NCBI GenBank assembly: GCA_947650285.1
Contig: CANTFL010000090.1
Location: 992,001 to 1,056,000, forward strand
Direction: 5' to 3'
DNA length: 64,000 bases
From: Hyaloperonospora brassicae
Lineage: Eukaryota > Oomycota > Peronosporomycetes > Peronosporales > Peronosporaceae
Made by a program: the position numbers and the translations under genes. Below are positions 24,305 through 35,447 of this stretch, one piece after another. The notes below the pieces were generated by a model. The model saw only the letters and a program-made list of their open reading frames with translations, ran no database searches and had not been told where the DNA came from. Each line of letters starts with the position of its first letter. Positions within the stretch are counted from its first letter, which is position 1.

Positions 24305-24711
24305 CGTGGCCACTACCCGAGCAAATGAGACACTGACGCGCTACGCAGGACAGGTGCACGATTTGGTTGGCTGCGACGACGTGGTGTGGTGCACGCGAAG
24401 GGACAGACGGGACATGTCGTGTCGAAGTTGCGTGACGCACGAGCGCGACAGGGGACGGCGTGGACCGGCCAAGTGGCTACAGGTTTCGCGTGTCGCAGGG
24501 GCCGCGTACAGAGAGAGTGCAGTCAGTACCCCTCGGTCGCGACCTAAAGACGCTCGTGGACATCGATCGGAGCGAGTAGAAGGGGCGACACACACAGTGG
24601 GACACTGGCTGAGGAGCTACGCGCTGACGAGGAGGAGGAGGAGGAGGACCATGAGAAATAGGGACACTCGAGGAGCTCCTGAACCGATAAGTAGCAGTAG
24701 TTCCTTCAGTG
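24305..24711. promoter_or_regulatory. Bidirectional promoter interval, left copy
   Basis: About 400 bp separates the divergent starts of the BMS1 fragment (minus) and the three-exon gene (plus). The equivalent right interval (47613-48027) serves BMS1. Differences include a shorter GAG/AGG repeat on the right and an extra 'ctcagcc' duplication there. No core promoter element was identified with confidence. Confidence 0.4.
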
Positions 24712-25599
24712 ATGCAACAACGGATGCAGCCGAACGAACTGCTGCGACTCGCAACCGCTTTACAACTGCTGCTCGGTAGCAATGTGCTATTCGAGTACGG
24801 TCAGCTGGTTTTCTCGATGCTCTCCTTGCGCTCTGGCTTAGGCGCGGCTTCCTTTGCCACTCACTGCACGCTCGTGCGAGGTTGCAGACGGTAAGCTCAA
24901 CGCCGTACGCACGGGATGTAGCGACACGCACGTGGGGTTCCTTGGGTCGTGAAGGTCGGATGGAGTCGCGCGAAAGGAATCGTCACGGCTGAAGCGACGA
25001 CGGGCTGGATGGATGGATGGATGACTCGAGCGACAAGACAACGACACTAGTAACAACCAGGTGTCGGTTTGTTCGAGCGCGCACTTTGGCTACGAAGCGC
25101 TCGCGTGAAAGCCGACAGAAGCAATTGTTGATGTGGAGACGAGCGTGGAGAGCGCAGCAGATCCGATGCACGCACCGGCTGTCGTTGTGGCTGTGGTCCT
25201 CTGGCTTTTGCACGAGGAAGACGGAGGACAAGCACTCGGTAGTAGAGCAGTGGGGGCTGACTAGTGGTGCTGGATGTAGCCGCTGGCTGACTGCTGCGGC
25301 AAACGAGAACTCAGCGCACGTGGCTACGAACGTCCTGTTCCATGTTCCGTCCATCGATGCACAAGTCGCCCGTAACGTGATCATGAGTCGCCTGAGAGGG
25401 TCAGCCGTCAACAACATCACGTGAGACTGTAGGGCTCGCGCAGGGCTTCACGCAACGAAACAGTGCACTTAGCTCTTCATCGACAGCGCAAAGACTCGCA
25501 GTAGCTGAAGTGGCAGTTGTCGCTGTGCGAACAGCCGGCATCTGGTCCGAGTCTGGACGAATGCTGCGAGTCCTTGCGAAAAGTAGACACGAGCCATGA
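24712..25599 (+). CDS. Uncharacterised three-exon gene (243 aa), intact left copy
   Basis: Exons 24712-24890, 24995-25420 and 25473-25599 join into one frame of 244 codons including TGA. The introns are 104 nt (GTAAGC...GAAG) and 52 nt (GTGAGA...CTTAG). The N-terminus is hydrophobic (LLRLATALQLLLG, YGQLVFSMLSL). The middle is strongly basic (TLATKRSRESRQKQLLMWRRAW). The C-terminus contains VARNVIMSRL and AVAEVAVVAVRTAGIW. No family was recognised. It is divergent from the BMS1 fragment. The reading is supported by comparison: the frame is open here while the right-arm copy has three separate lesions, as expected if this is the maintained gene. The exon structure is inferred only from splice consensus and frame continuity. 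Confidence 0.55.
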
Positions 25600-25742
25600 A
25601 GAAAAGACAAGTGGGCGCTTGGCCTGCACTGCAATCATCCGGCTCTGGTTGTTGACGTCCTCGGACAACTCTGCAAGTTGGGCTTCCAGTCACTCTGGAA
25701 TTCTCTTGCTCGTCCTCTGGTTGCCACGGACGCCACGCAACG

Positions 25743-27230
25743 ATGCGGCTTTACTGCCCTCTCGCACTCGTGTCTTCGACTGCGGGCGGTCCTGACTCGC
25801 AACGCAGACTCCTCGAGCATACCGGATCCTCGACGACGGAAGCCAACTTCCCGGTCAGTGTTCGTTCCTCTGAAGGTCACCACAATGGCGCTCTCGTCGA
25901 GCGGCTGTTGAGAGTACACGAAGCCCCACGACGTCTGGCGAAGAGAGGGCGCGACCCCCGGAGCAAGGACCGATCTACGAATCAGTACGGGAAAACATTG
26001 CTGCACTGGGGACCATACGATACCTTCTTGGAAAAAGTCGCCAAATTCACCGGTAGCCACGCGGGGCCTCTGGACGCGGACACGATCAAGCGCTATCTCT
26101 ACACACGACGCAGTGAACCCGGTGGTTGGGCGCCACACCCGAACAAACGCCTACGTTTGTTACAGCAGCTTTCGTCGATGCGAGCAAGACGCCGGCTGGG
26201 AGAAACGCGATGATGAAATCGATTCAAGAATCCGTGCGGGCTCATCAGCAGGAACATGTCGTGGAAACGGAGGCACAGCGAGCGGAGTGGTTGCGAGTCA
26301 AACGGGATCCGCACGATGTCTTCACGGAGTTGTGCATTGCAGAAGCTAAGCATGACGTGGGTTCGAACAGACCTTTTGCATCCCCAAACCTCGGGGTGCT
26401 AACGACGTATATCAAGCAGTTCAGCGACCAAGAAGGAACAACGACTGCGTTGCTCGATACTTTCATCGCAGGCTTCGATGGCGAGGACAAACTCGTACGT
26501 CTGCTTTCGAGGGAGAAGCTCAGCCCGATCAATCGGCCTCAAGCGCAGGACAAGCAATGGGAACTGATGCGGAGGTGGGCGAACGGTCAAAAGACGCCCG
26601 ATGACGTTGCTAAGATGCTGGGGCTGTCACTGGAGAAAGAGAATGTCTTGACGCACGAAAACCTGGACCTGATCGCCACATACATCTGCATCTTCGGCGA
26701 AGTACGTCCTGGTGAACTACCAGATACCTCCACGTATCTGAAAGCGAGGTCTCGCAGCCTTGACCGTGAACAACTGACTGCATATGTGAAGATGGCGGTG
26801 AACGCATCCCACCAAACGGTTTTGGCAAAGAAGCCGATGCAGACTTGGATGGAACAAGACATGATGTCCGAACGTCTCCGTCACGCGATCGCAGCCAGCG
26901 CAAGTCCGAATGCAGACGTCGGCCGTTTGGCTGTTGCGCAGCTTGAAACGTTTCATGCTGCGAATCGGACTGCTGCTCAGCGCCCACCGGTTCTTCATAC
27001 CTTTTTCCTGATCAGCTACCCACAGGCGACCGACACCACCAATACATGGCACCTATCGATGAGCCCACCTCACCCGCGAATGCAGACTGCTTGTTTTCAT
27101 CCAGGACAGTTCAGTCGAGAGGAAGAGATTACTTTGTCTTGCAAAACGTTTTGATGTGGTAGTACGGAAACGCGAGTTGGGGCAGGAGCTGACTGAGCCA
27201 CTTGTCTCTCTTACCCTGTCAGCAGCACTT
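25743..27230 (+). pseudogene. RXLR/LWY-type effector-like pseudogene, left copy
   Basis: The first frame (25743-26213) starts MRLYCPLALVSS, a short signal-peptide-like start typical of oomycete secreted proteins. It carries an exact RLLR (RXLR) at residues 54-57 followed by VHE, but no clear dEER. The coding signal then passes to another frame (open from about 26126 to 27154) with an LWY-like unit (LMRRWANGQKTPDDVAKMLGL). From about 27000 it shifts again, through a homopolymer T run, toward ELGQELTEPLVSLTLS near 27200. RXLR effectors are secreted and moved into plant cells to interfere with host processes; the target cannot be inferred here. At least two frame breaks make this copy non-functional as read. 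An unrecognised intron could explain the first break but not all of them. Confidence 0.6.
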
Positions 27231-28225
27231 ACGTGACAAGCACGTCCGTCTCATGCAACTCGCAACCGCAGGGACGCAAAGTGCAAACTCCTCGCTGCGT
27301 CACTCGTCGACTTTGCCACCGAAAAGTAGGTACGAAACAGGCGTCGAAGACTGCAACGGACAAAGCTGCCTTTCCAAAGGACTCACCCACCACATCCACG
27401 AGTACGTGCGCTTATGGCACATTCGGTCCGACAGCTGACGGTTCAACGATTCGCCCGGTCGACACTTCTCTTACTGCGCTGGTCGTAGCAGAAACCGAAA
27501 CACAGTATCGTGCGAAGCACAAATGGCAGGAACGTTGAGTCTACGTGCAGTCGCGTTGTGCTCTTTGCATCAGTCTTGGGCCATCTCGTCAATCCGGACG
27601 CGGTCTTTGATCACCCGTGAGAACTACACGCCCTGCGCCCACTAGGTCGACGCTGATCAAGTGCAGCCTTACTACCGACATTTCTGCTCCAACGACGCTC
27701 ATCTAGGGGAACAGCTTGCATCTGGTAGACGCATTTCAGCGAAGCGAAGTAGTGGTGTTTGCTGTGGCCATCTTGATGACCTCAGTTCGAGACGGAGCAA
27801 TTTCATCGCCAAGTGCTCCGTCTCGACTGTCAAGCAAAGCAAGTGGAGGTGCACGAGACACTCATCGACACTCATGTCGTTGCATTCGGACCATTGGAGC
27901 TGTCCATTCGAGTAGCGCAGTGACCATTTACGAAATGGCACAACGGTCTGTGCACTAGCCACCAGCGCTTCCACTCATACAGCTACACCGGTGCTTTTGG
28001 TGCGTGATAGATGATACATGTGGTGTATTTGTCTGGAGTAGCGGCCAATATGCATCCAGTCATGCCCGGGCATGTGGTGATGAATGCTCCTCAAGCTTTC
28101 TCTCGCGCCTGATGCTGCGACATATTTGGCGTTGACGAATGAGCAACTCGGGACACCCGCACCAGACAGATAGCAGTGCAGACCTAAAAGTCCAATCTTC
28201 GATTCTTCGACATCTCCATCGCGAG
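27231..28225. other. Left-arm interval with no supported gene
   Basis: Short frames are conserved with the right arm (44097-45089), as all arm sequence is. The minus-strand frame that is open for 193 codons on the right (44042-44623) is interrupted here by a TGA where the right copy has TGG. Nothing recognisable was found. Confidence 0.5.
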
Positions 28226-29708
28226 TCAAAACAGTTCTTTCTCTTTTGCTAAACGAAGCAAAGGCACTGCTCCTGTACATGCGAACGGCTGGAATGACCC
28301 AGCTTCTCGATCAGCATCACTCTCACTTCTGACTACTTTCGACTTGTGTGACTTTTGTCCGCGTCTCAGTTGCTTCGTGCGTCTTCGTCGCGGTCGGTCC
28401 AGTGCACAAACAGTTTCTGCCGCACCAAGCTTGGATGGTACACGATTCCGCGGATGTCTCTGACGTTGCGCTGCTATAACTTCTCCAGCATCGTCCTCGC
28501 TTGCGTCACTGTCCGAGTCAGCGCCGTAACCGTCTGCTTCGTCGCTCGGAAATGTCTCGCTATCCTTCGCTCTATCACAACCTCGACCAATGTTGTCAGC
28601 TTCTCGGTCGCAAACAAGTGACGCTTCATCCAGATTTGCAACATCGCCACCGTTTGCTAGACAATCCTCTATCAGTCCGACCACGCTCTCTTCGTCCGAC
28701 ACATCAAGACCAGCTCGCTTCTCGCGTAGTGAGGACACACGAGTACTACCTGCCTCTGAATCTCGAGCACTTTCTTCTTGCAATGCTACTCGAGACCTTG
28801 ACGGAAGTCGTCCAAAGTCCTTTTTCCACAGACGCAGTATCTGAATATGGTGATCAAAGAGCATCTGGAAATGCTCTTCTGTTGTGGTCTGCTGGCTGAA
28901 ATCACGCGGCAGGCGGCTAAACACCATAGCAATCACCATGTCCAGCACGTTCGTGCCCGCAGTGACGCCACTTTCTCCACCAGGATTGGCAAACGCACTA
29001 AAACACTCGTCTTCGTCCAGCTCGGGGTCTTTCAGGAAAACCTCCAGCAACGTCAACAACCGATTTTCGACATCCTCGAGCTGCCGCAGTATCCACAAAT
29101 ACTGTTGTCCCTGAGGCAGCTTATGGTTCGCTCGACTCGCTGCTCTGGTTTTCTCCAACTTGGCCCGAAACGAATCGCGCAAGCGAGTGAGCTAAGCACA
29201 GACACGAGGCAGGACGAAAGTCGCACATCAGTTTCTCACACGTCACGCAGCCAGCAGCGGCACCGCTGCAAACGAGCAGCAGCACGAGTCAGCCGACGAA
29301 CCTCATCAATCTCGTCGCTCTGCTCTTGCCACGTCCTCTCGTACTGCGCAAACTCCGTCTCGGCCAGCAGCTCCAACTCGACCAGCACGTCGCTCTTCCA
29401 CTGGAGATCGCGCGAGCACCGACAGAGACACGTGCGCAAGTACTCGACGCTTTTCCATCGTGACGGACTCGACAGCGTGTGCAAAAACGCGTGCAACGGC
29501 ACGCCGTCAATGTCCGTCGGGTAGTCCAGCAAGGCGAACACGTCGGTCGGGAACGCCGCGTGGAGACCGTCCAGCAGTGGACGCGACGTGCCGTAGGTGC
29601 AGTGGAAAGCCCATTCTGGCACCCCAACAAGACCGCATGGACACGCAGAGAGACCACAAAGGGGTGAGACACACACACATACACGAGGGACAAACAGATG
29701 GGAATGAG

Positions 29709-29741
<33 letters not shown>

Positions 29742-30366
29742 GCAGCAGCAGCAGCAACAGAGAAGAAGAAGATGAAGAGAGTGAGAGAATGTGTGAGAGA
29801 GAGAGAGTTCGTCAAGCCGCAGACAGACAGACAGATGACAGACAGACAGACAGACAGAGAGGCAGACAGAGCCCACGCAACGTACGGCGGTCAAAGAGCA
29901 GTTCCACAAAGTGGGTACACTGCTCGTGCAGCGTGCGGCGGACGCGCCGACACACGGCCAAAACGTCCCACTCGGCCGCCTCGAGCGTCTTCGCGGCCGC
30001 GCACTGTCGCTGCACGCGCGTGAGGTTCACGACGAGTCGCGGAAAGTCCTCCGGCAGGTCACACGGCGGCGGCGGCAGCGGCGGCCACTCGTCCGCTCGT
30101 TCGCTGCGCGCCGCACGCACTGCGACTGCCGCGTCGCGCGCCGCCCAATTGCGCTCTTCCCACGACGCGTCACAGTCGCTGTCGCCTGTGGCAGTGGCAG
30201 TGGCGGCGACCGGTCGCGCGCGTCCGGAAGCGGTCGAACGCGTCTCGAGGCGCCGCAGTGCGCGCGGCAGTGGGACGCGCAGTGTCAGTGAGGCGTCCGC
30301 GACGACGCGCACGGCCCGTCTGCCAGTGGTGGCGGCGGGCGCGGGAGGGGGCGACAGGACGTCCAT
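28226..30366 (-). CDS. Uncharacterised helical protein (606 aa), left copy
   Basis: Reading on the minus strand, exons 30366-29886, 29615-29242 and 29191-28226 (481, 374 and 966 nt) join in frame. The ATG starts MDVLSPPPAPA. Intron 1 is 270 nt (GTACGT...CCAG) and is packed with AAC, AGC, GACA and GA microsatellites. Intron 2 is 50 nt (GTGTGAG...CTTAG). The N-terminal ~90 residues are Ala/Arg-rich. The middle looks alpha-helical (WKSDVLVELELLAETEFAQYERTW; GQQYLWILRQLEDVENRLLTLLEVF). The C-terminal third is Ser/Asp/Glu-rich, followed by a basic patch (RPRRRRTKQLRRGQKSHKSK) that could be a nuclear localisation signal. No family was recognised. The right-arm copy is also intact and differs by one Ala codon and scattered substitutions. 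Confidence 0.7.
29709..29871. repeat. Compound microsatellite (AAC/AGC, GA, GACA) inside intron 1
   Basis: Runs of AAC, AGC, GAA/GAGA and GACA follow each other within the first intron of the 606-residue gene. The counterpart in the right arm is shorter, giving introns of 270 versus 207 nt. Confidence 0.9.
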
Positions 30367-30624
30367 CGCGGGCGGAGGACGTCGCGCAGCGGTTTGGTCG
30401 GCTGGTGGCGGCGGTCGTGGGACCCACTGGCGGGCCGAGCGGTGGGTTTTATCGACAGGGGCCGTGTGGAAGTGGTGTGGTGTGTGGTGTGGTGTGGGTG
30501 ATTGGGTGAGTGGGACGCGGTGCGCTGGTTCGTGGGTGGGGGAGACGCTGTTTTGTTTTTCGGATGCTATTGCTATTGCTATTGCTATTGCTGTTGCTGT
30601 TGAAGCGATTGGCGGAGGAGGTCC

Positions 30625-32841
30625 ACGAAAATAGGAACTTTTGCTTCTTGAGTCCTGAGATGAAGAGATGTTTTGATGTTTGGCCTGATGATAGAACGTG
30701 CGTGAGCATAACTGCGATTTCGTGCTGACTTATGTAGAGATTGACGTATCGGCTATTAGAATGTTAGGTGCAAGAAATGAGCGGACCGCGCTTGGCTGCA
30801 TAATTGTAGGTGTTGGTTGCGTACTCAGCCTTTCTGTAAAGGTGCATTTACGATCCAAGCTAGCCTAGGGCCGTGTCTGCCTCGTTTCTATTGACGCAAG
30901 CTCAATTTCTATGTATCAGGTCTTCCGATTTCCAGCATAAAGCGATATATTAGTTTTTATAAACAGCGAATATTTCACAAGAGCTTACAAAAATATGACT
31001 ACTAAATAGCATCGCTCGAGATAGTGTGCGAGGGTGTCGATGCCAGAGGCAAAGCTGGTCAACAAGCAATTTCTCATCAATGCACGAGCTTTTTCGTCAA
31101 TGCGTAGTGCTGTGATTGGAGTCAATATACAGTTAGCTGTGAGTGCATTGACGATGTACGCTGCAGCCTCTTTACTGAACCTTATAGCGTCGGTGCCATA
31201 CGCTGTGCAAGCCCATTTGCAGCGGAACAAGTGCAGACAAGTTTTCTTTGCTTACAATGGGTTTGGGTTCATTGAACATACACTGTTGAGGCACACGTCG
31301 TCCGACTTTACTCCTTTGGCGCCAGCACATTGTGAATAAGCGATGCTCCCATGTATCCCTCAACAGAATCGACTGGTTGACGTGCGTGCCAGCAGTATCG
31401 GAATGCCATGGCTATCGATATTAGACTGTGGTGATTGAGCTATCTGCGCTCTTTCGGTAGTGCACTAGCTCTGCTGCAATGAAAGACACCCATTGATCTA
31501 ATCAATGGATCACGCAGCTATGCTGAAGCACCGCTGATACAAGACAGGAGCATAACTCTTGACGCATTACCTTTTGTGCATGTTTTCTTTCTTGTACGAT
31601 CGTGAATAGGAATGTTCACGATGCGGCCTTTCGCTATCCCATCTTCGGATTCATTGAGTATACAACAAAAGGCTAAGTGAGGTGGTGTAAGGTCTGCTCG
31701 AGAAGACTGGAGCATCGAATGTGGTGCTTCTGTTACGCATCTCCAGGGACATGGACACGAAGAACATATATCCACTTTACATATTGTGTAGTGCATGATC
31801 GCATCGATAATAAGTTCGCTTGCGCAGTGCACCGCTCTTACTGAAGCAATGTGTAAGTGTAAGGGAGGTTACTATTGATGATGTCATGAGCATGAGGCAG
31901 AGTCGTTTCTGTAATGGACGACTTTCTCTGCCTATAAAATGGTATCGGTGGGGACCAAATCCAAGGAACTTGACGATTTAGGGCGCTAGTGATGTTTGTT
32001 CGTATGCGTGTATTTCGGTAGTGTCTATTCCACCGTCTCTGATTGTATTGACATGCAGAACTATGTCCTGTATACCAATGCCCATTGCAAGGTGAAGTAC
32101 GCGGCCATTGTCCATCTACGTAAACGTCGCGACTTGCGCACGACACTGACATCGTATTGATTTTGTGCTGCCGAAACTGCATCTGCTGAAGCGTAGCGCT
32201 AATAGAAGCAATGCACTTACCAAAGGGACGGGGATGTCGCGCTAGCCATCGCTTAGGATCCCGATAGCACTTTGGGTGCTGAACACGCCGCGTATTTTGC
32301 AACACTGGACCACATGCTCACAAGAGCGAGCGAGTGCAAGAATGTCATCTCATGCCTGACCACATTACATGGCGATGTTCGAGCGTTCTACTTCGTCATG
32401 AAGTGCTGATGCCGTGGCGCGCAGACAATGTTGTTTACCGACTCCCTGAACCACATTTACATTGTCCACAATTGTTACATCCTAAATTGCAGACTTTGAC
32501 TCTACCTACGCATTTCTGTCGATTAGCTAGACGCGAGTTGTATCGTGAAGCCGCGAGTGTGGTCATCTCTTGTAAACTATCGAGCTGTGGGGCTAGTTGG
32601 CCCCACATAGTGACATCCATGACTCGGCCGATAAGCGCTGCTACCAACGATATTACATCAACGCAATGTGCTTTGCAAGTGACGAACAATATGTGTTTGG
32701 ATCAATCGCTTCGTCTTCAATGAGGGTCTAGCACTTATTGCTATTCTGAAGACAGACAAAGACGCTTCACGATGTAGGCATACGACAGAGCCTGAACTTC
32801 TCTTGCCCACCGGCGACGCTCGTGAGCTGCTCGCGCGTGAG
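30625..32841. other. Spacer interval with no intact gene
   Basis: Several coding-like scraps occur on the minus strand, such as TDAIRFSKEAAAYIVNALT near 31150 and a Cys-rich segment (CNLGCNNCGQCKCGSG) near 32450. All are in short, interrupted frames. None could be assigned to a family. Confidence 0.5.
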
Positions 32842-34014
32842 CTACTTTTTCTTCAAAGACGCGAGGTACGATGCCAGGAACTTCTGCACATTGTCCGTTT
32901 GCACAAAGTTCGTAAAAGCTTCCAGATCCTTTTCACGGGTCGCCAGCAGTCGATTCGCCGTCTCCTGACGCATCAGCAGCTTGGTCTTCACACGAGCCAT
33001 GTCTGGATACAACCATTGCATCAACGATAAGCATAGCTGCACCCTACTACTTGGACAAAGTTACCACGTACCCGGGATGGCCAGCCACTTGGCCATCGCG
33101 GCCTCAGCCCGCGGAAGCACTTCCTCGAGTGCAACAGCTTCATCCACGAGTCCAATCGACTGTGCTTTTGTGGCATCCACTTGCAATCCTAGCCCCAACA
33201 TCTTCTCAGCCTCTCGATGTCCGATAGTGTTGACAAATGTATCGCGAAACCACGAGGGGGCCACAATCCCCAGCTGCGTCTCGTTGAGACCAATCATGGG
33301 CTTGCCGCTCGTCATGATGCGGTAGTCACAGCACATGGCGAGCAAACAGCCTCCTGCAGGACTATGACCTTCAATCGCCGCAACAGCAGCCAGACGCGTC
33401 GTGTACAGACGCAGGTACAGATCTTGAAGCGACGTCCAGAACGTACTGACTTTGCTAGGCTGAGGCACCAAACGTCCATCACAACAGTGTACAAAACCAG
33501 TCCCCTAAGTCCACCACGGTCGTACATGTGGTTGATACATTTCCATAATGTCCAGCCCCGCCGAAAAGACCTTTGCAGTTGATGACGCCAGGATGAGTCC
33601 GCTGGATCAACGTAACAAGTTCGTGCACACAAACCTCTAGAAATGAATAAAACCAGCGTTGACACGATACGAGCAGCTTTCCCCGCGTACCGCACGCTTT
33701 TATCGGCCTCGAGCTCTTGAATCGTCGTGTCCAGCTCTTGAATCAGCTGTTTCAACGGACATAGGTATGGGTGTCATCAGCATCAGAAACGAGCTCTGCT
33801 GCGCGTCAAAAGGCGCTGCGCTTCGCTCTCGTACCGCCGTATTGAGCGAGTTCACTGGAGGGCGATTCAAGCGCACCACTGCGTACGTGTCCCTCTTCTC
33901 CACCAGCACGAGGGGATCGGCCAAGGACGCAAACGTGCGCAGTGTCAGTGCGCCTAGACGCGACGTTTGTTGCAGCGATAGGCGTCCAGTCTGTAGCGCA
34001 GCCATCGTCAGCAT
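32842..34014 (-). CDS. ECI1: Mitochondrial enoyl-CoA delta isomerase (crotonase family)
   Basis: Five exons on the minus strand (34014-33835, 33746-33691, 33601-33526, 33459-33072, 33002-32842) join into 286 codons plus stop; the introns are 88, 89, 66 and 69 nt. The enzyme moves the double bond of 3-enoyl-CoA to the 2-trans position so that unsaturated fatty acids can complete beta-oxidation. The order of conserved segments follows mammalian ECI1: VVRLNRPPVNSLNTA, VFSAGLDIMEM, AIEGHSPAGGCLLAMCCDYRIM, IGLNETQLGIVAPSW, TIGHREAEKMLGLGLQ and AMAKWLAIPD. The Ser/Arg/Leu-rich start (ALQTGRLSLQQTSRLGALTLRTFASL) before the catalytic domain looks like a mitochondrial presequence. The protein ends LKKK. 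The second in-frame Met, at 34005, is an alternative start. Confidence 0.9.
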
Positions 34015-34280
34015 GGGGCAGGCCAAGCGAGAGGTCTTCTCTTATGGTACGAAACGACGCGTAGGGGGATCTTTGATGCCGACGTGCAGACGTGAGGGAA
34101 CCAGTTGGGTTGAAAACCGATCCCAAAAGAAGGACCGTACCCCTCGCCAATTTTGGGATGCGCAGATTGTACCCCAAGCGTTTTTCTGATCCGGCTCGTG
34201 TACCTGCTCGGCGTACCCCCTCCCCCGCCTCTTTCGTGACCAACCAACCGACCAACGAACGACCCATCGGACGCCACGAA
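34015..34280. promoter_or_regulatory. Head-to-head intergenic region between ECI1 and ASADH
   Basis: Only 266 bp separates the two divergent start codons, so the genes very likely share a bidirectional promoter. No specific elements were identified. Confidence 0.5.
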
Positions 34281-35447
34281 ATGGCTACACGCGAGGGCAA
34301 GAAGGTCGGCATCTGCGGCGCGACGGGCGCGGTCGGGATCGAGCTCATCTCCGTGCTCGCTGCGCGCCAGTTTCCCGTCCAACAGCTCGTGCTGTTTGCC
34401 TCGTCGAGGTCCGCGGGCTCGAAAGTGTCGACGCCGTTTGGCGACGTGACGATCACGCTCTTCTCGATCGCCGCCGCAGCAAAGCTGGACTATGTGTTCT
34501 TGGCCGTGTCGGGCGAGTTCTCGCTTCAGTACGCCAAGGAATTGGCCGCAGTGAGCCACGGACCTGTGGTGATTGACAACTCGTCGGCCTTTCGTCGCGA
34601 CGCGGCGGTCCCGCTCGTGATCCCTGAGATCAACGGCCACGTGCTCCTTCCCCGACGTGGCCAACCGCCGCCGAAACTCGTGGCGAATCCCAATTGTACG
34701 ACGGCAATTGCTGCCATGGCGCTCTGGCCGCTGCACTGCGAGTTCCACATCAAGAAGCTGATTGTGTCGACGTACCAAGCTGCGAGCGGTGCCGGTGCGG
34801 CCGGCATGCAGGAGCTCCACGACGGTGCCAAAGCCTTTTTGGACGACGAAGCTGTGGCGTACAAGGTGTTTTCGTACCCACTGCCGTTCAACCTCATTCC
34901 GCACATTGACAAGTTCCAGGAGAATGGCTACACAAAGGAGGAGATGAAGGTGACGTGGGAGACGCGCAAGATCTTTGACGAGCCGCATCTGGCCGTGAGC
35001 TGCACTGCTGTTCGCGTCCCTGTCATGCGTGCTCACTCGGAGGCGCTTACGATCGAGACCGTCAAGCCTGTGGACATGGCCCGGGCCCGTGAACTGCTGG
35101 CCAAGGCCGATGGCGTGGATCTCGTTGATGTGCCAGAAGAGCTGCTGTACCCCATGCCCAAGAATGCCACCAAGAAGTTCAACATTGAAGCGGGCCGCTT
35201 GCGCAAGAGCCTGGTCTTTGGCGACCGTGGCCTCGAGCTGTTTGTGTCGGGCGACCAGCTCTTGCGCGGTGCAGCTCTGAACGCTGTGCTGATTGCTGAG
35301 TTCTTTGAGAACCCGCGCACGACGTTGCAGTTTACAAAGAAGCGGACGACGTGTACGATCTCAAAGGAACACCGTCGGAATATACTGGGCGTCATGGCTG
35401 GGGTTGCTGTAGGTGTGCTGGCGTTCAGCTTGTACAAGAAGAACTGA
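34281..35447 (+). CDS. asd: Aspartate-semialdehyde dehydrogenase with C-terminal membrane anchor
   Basis: This single-exon gene encodes 388 residues. The enzyme reduces aspartyl-4-phosphate to aspartate semialdehyde with NADPH, the branch-point step toward threonine, methionine and lysine. Visible features are the nucleotide-binding GATGAVGIELISVL, FASSRSAG, VIDNSSAFRRD and the catalytic Cys in VANPNCTT. They are followed by STYQAASGAGAAGMQEL, the dimerisation-domain segment VSCTAVRVPVMRAHSE, and GDQLLRGAALNAV near the end of the catalytic domain. The frame then continues about 45 residues into a hydrophobic helix (ILGVMAGVAVGVLAFSLY) followed by KKN-stop. Such a tail anchor is not a standard ASADH feature and implies attachment to an intracellular membrane. 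The ATG at 34281 is the first in the frame and lies next to the Rossmann fold. Confidence 0.95.
   Translation: MATREGKKVGICGATGAVGIELISVLAARQFPVQQLVLFASSRSAGSKVSTPFGDVTITLFSIAAAAKLDYVFLAVSGEFSLQYAKELAAVSHGPVVIDNSSAFRRDAAVPLVIPEINGHVLLPRRGQPPPKLVANPNCTTAIAAMALWPLHCEFHIKKLIVSTYQAASGAGAAGMQELHDGAKAFLDDEAVAYKVFSYPLPFNLIPHIDKFQENGYTKEEMKVTWETRKIFDEPHLAVSCTAVRVPVMRAHSEALTIETVKPVDMARARELLAKADGVDLVDVPEELLYPMPKNATKKFNIEAGRLRKSLVFGDRGLELFVSGDQLLRGAALNAVLIAEFFENPRTTLQFTKKRTTCTISKEHRRNILGVMAGVAVGVLAFSLYKKN

Larger units (their letters stand above)
24072..30624 (-). repeat. Left arm of large inverted duplication (~6.55 kb)
   Basis: Read on the minus strand, this segment matches 41773-48260 almost throughout, with scattered substitutions, small indels and microsatellite length changes. 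One boundary lies where the BMS1 coding homology stops (near GATTGTGG, 24072-24079). The other lies at the GGACCTCCTCCGCCAATCG stretch ending near 30624. It contains a BMS1 5' fragment, an intact three-exon gene, an effector-like pseudogene and an intact 606-residue gene. Confidence 0.92.

Noticed and set aside
29816..29871. Short regular GACA/CAGA repeats that could suggest a CRISPR array
   Set aside because: Simple 4-bp microsatellite inside an intron, no repeat-spacer structure, eukaryotic context.
31034..31339. 101-codon plus-strand frame and an opposing 81-codon frame
   Set aside because: Neither has a family match or conservation evidence; both are within chance length for this composition.
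34092..34280. Upstream extension of the ASADH frame
   Set aside because: It has no ATG before 34281 and lies in the shared promoter region with ECI1.
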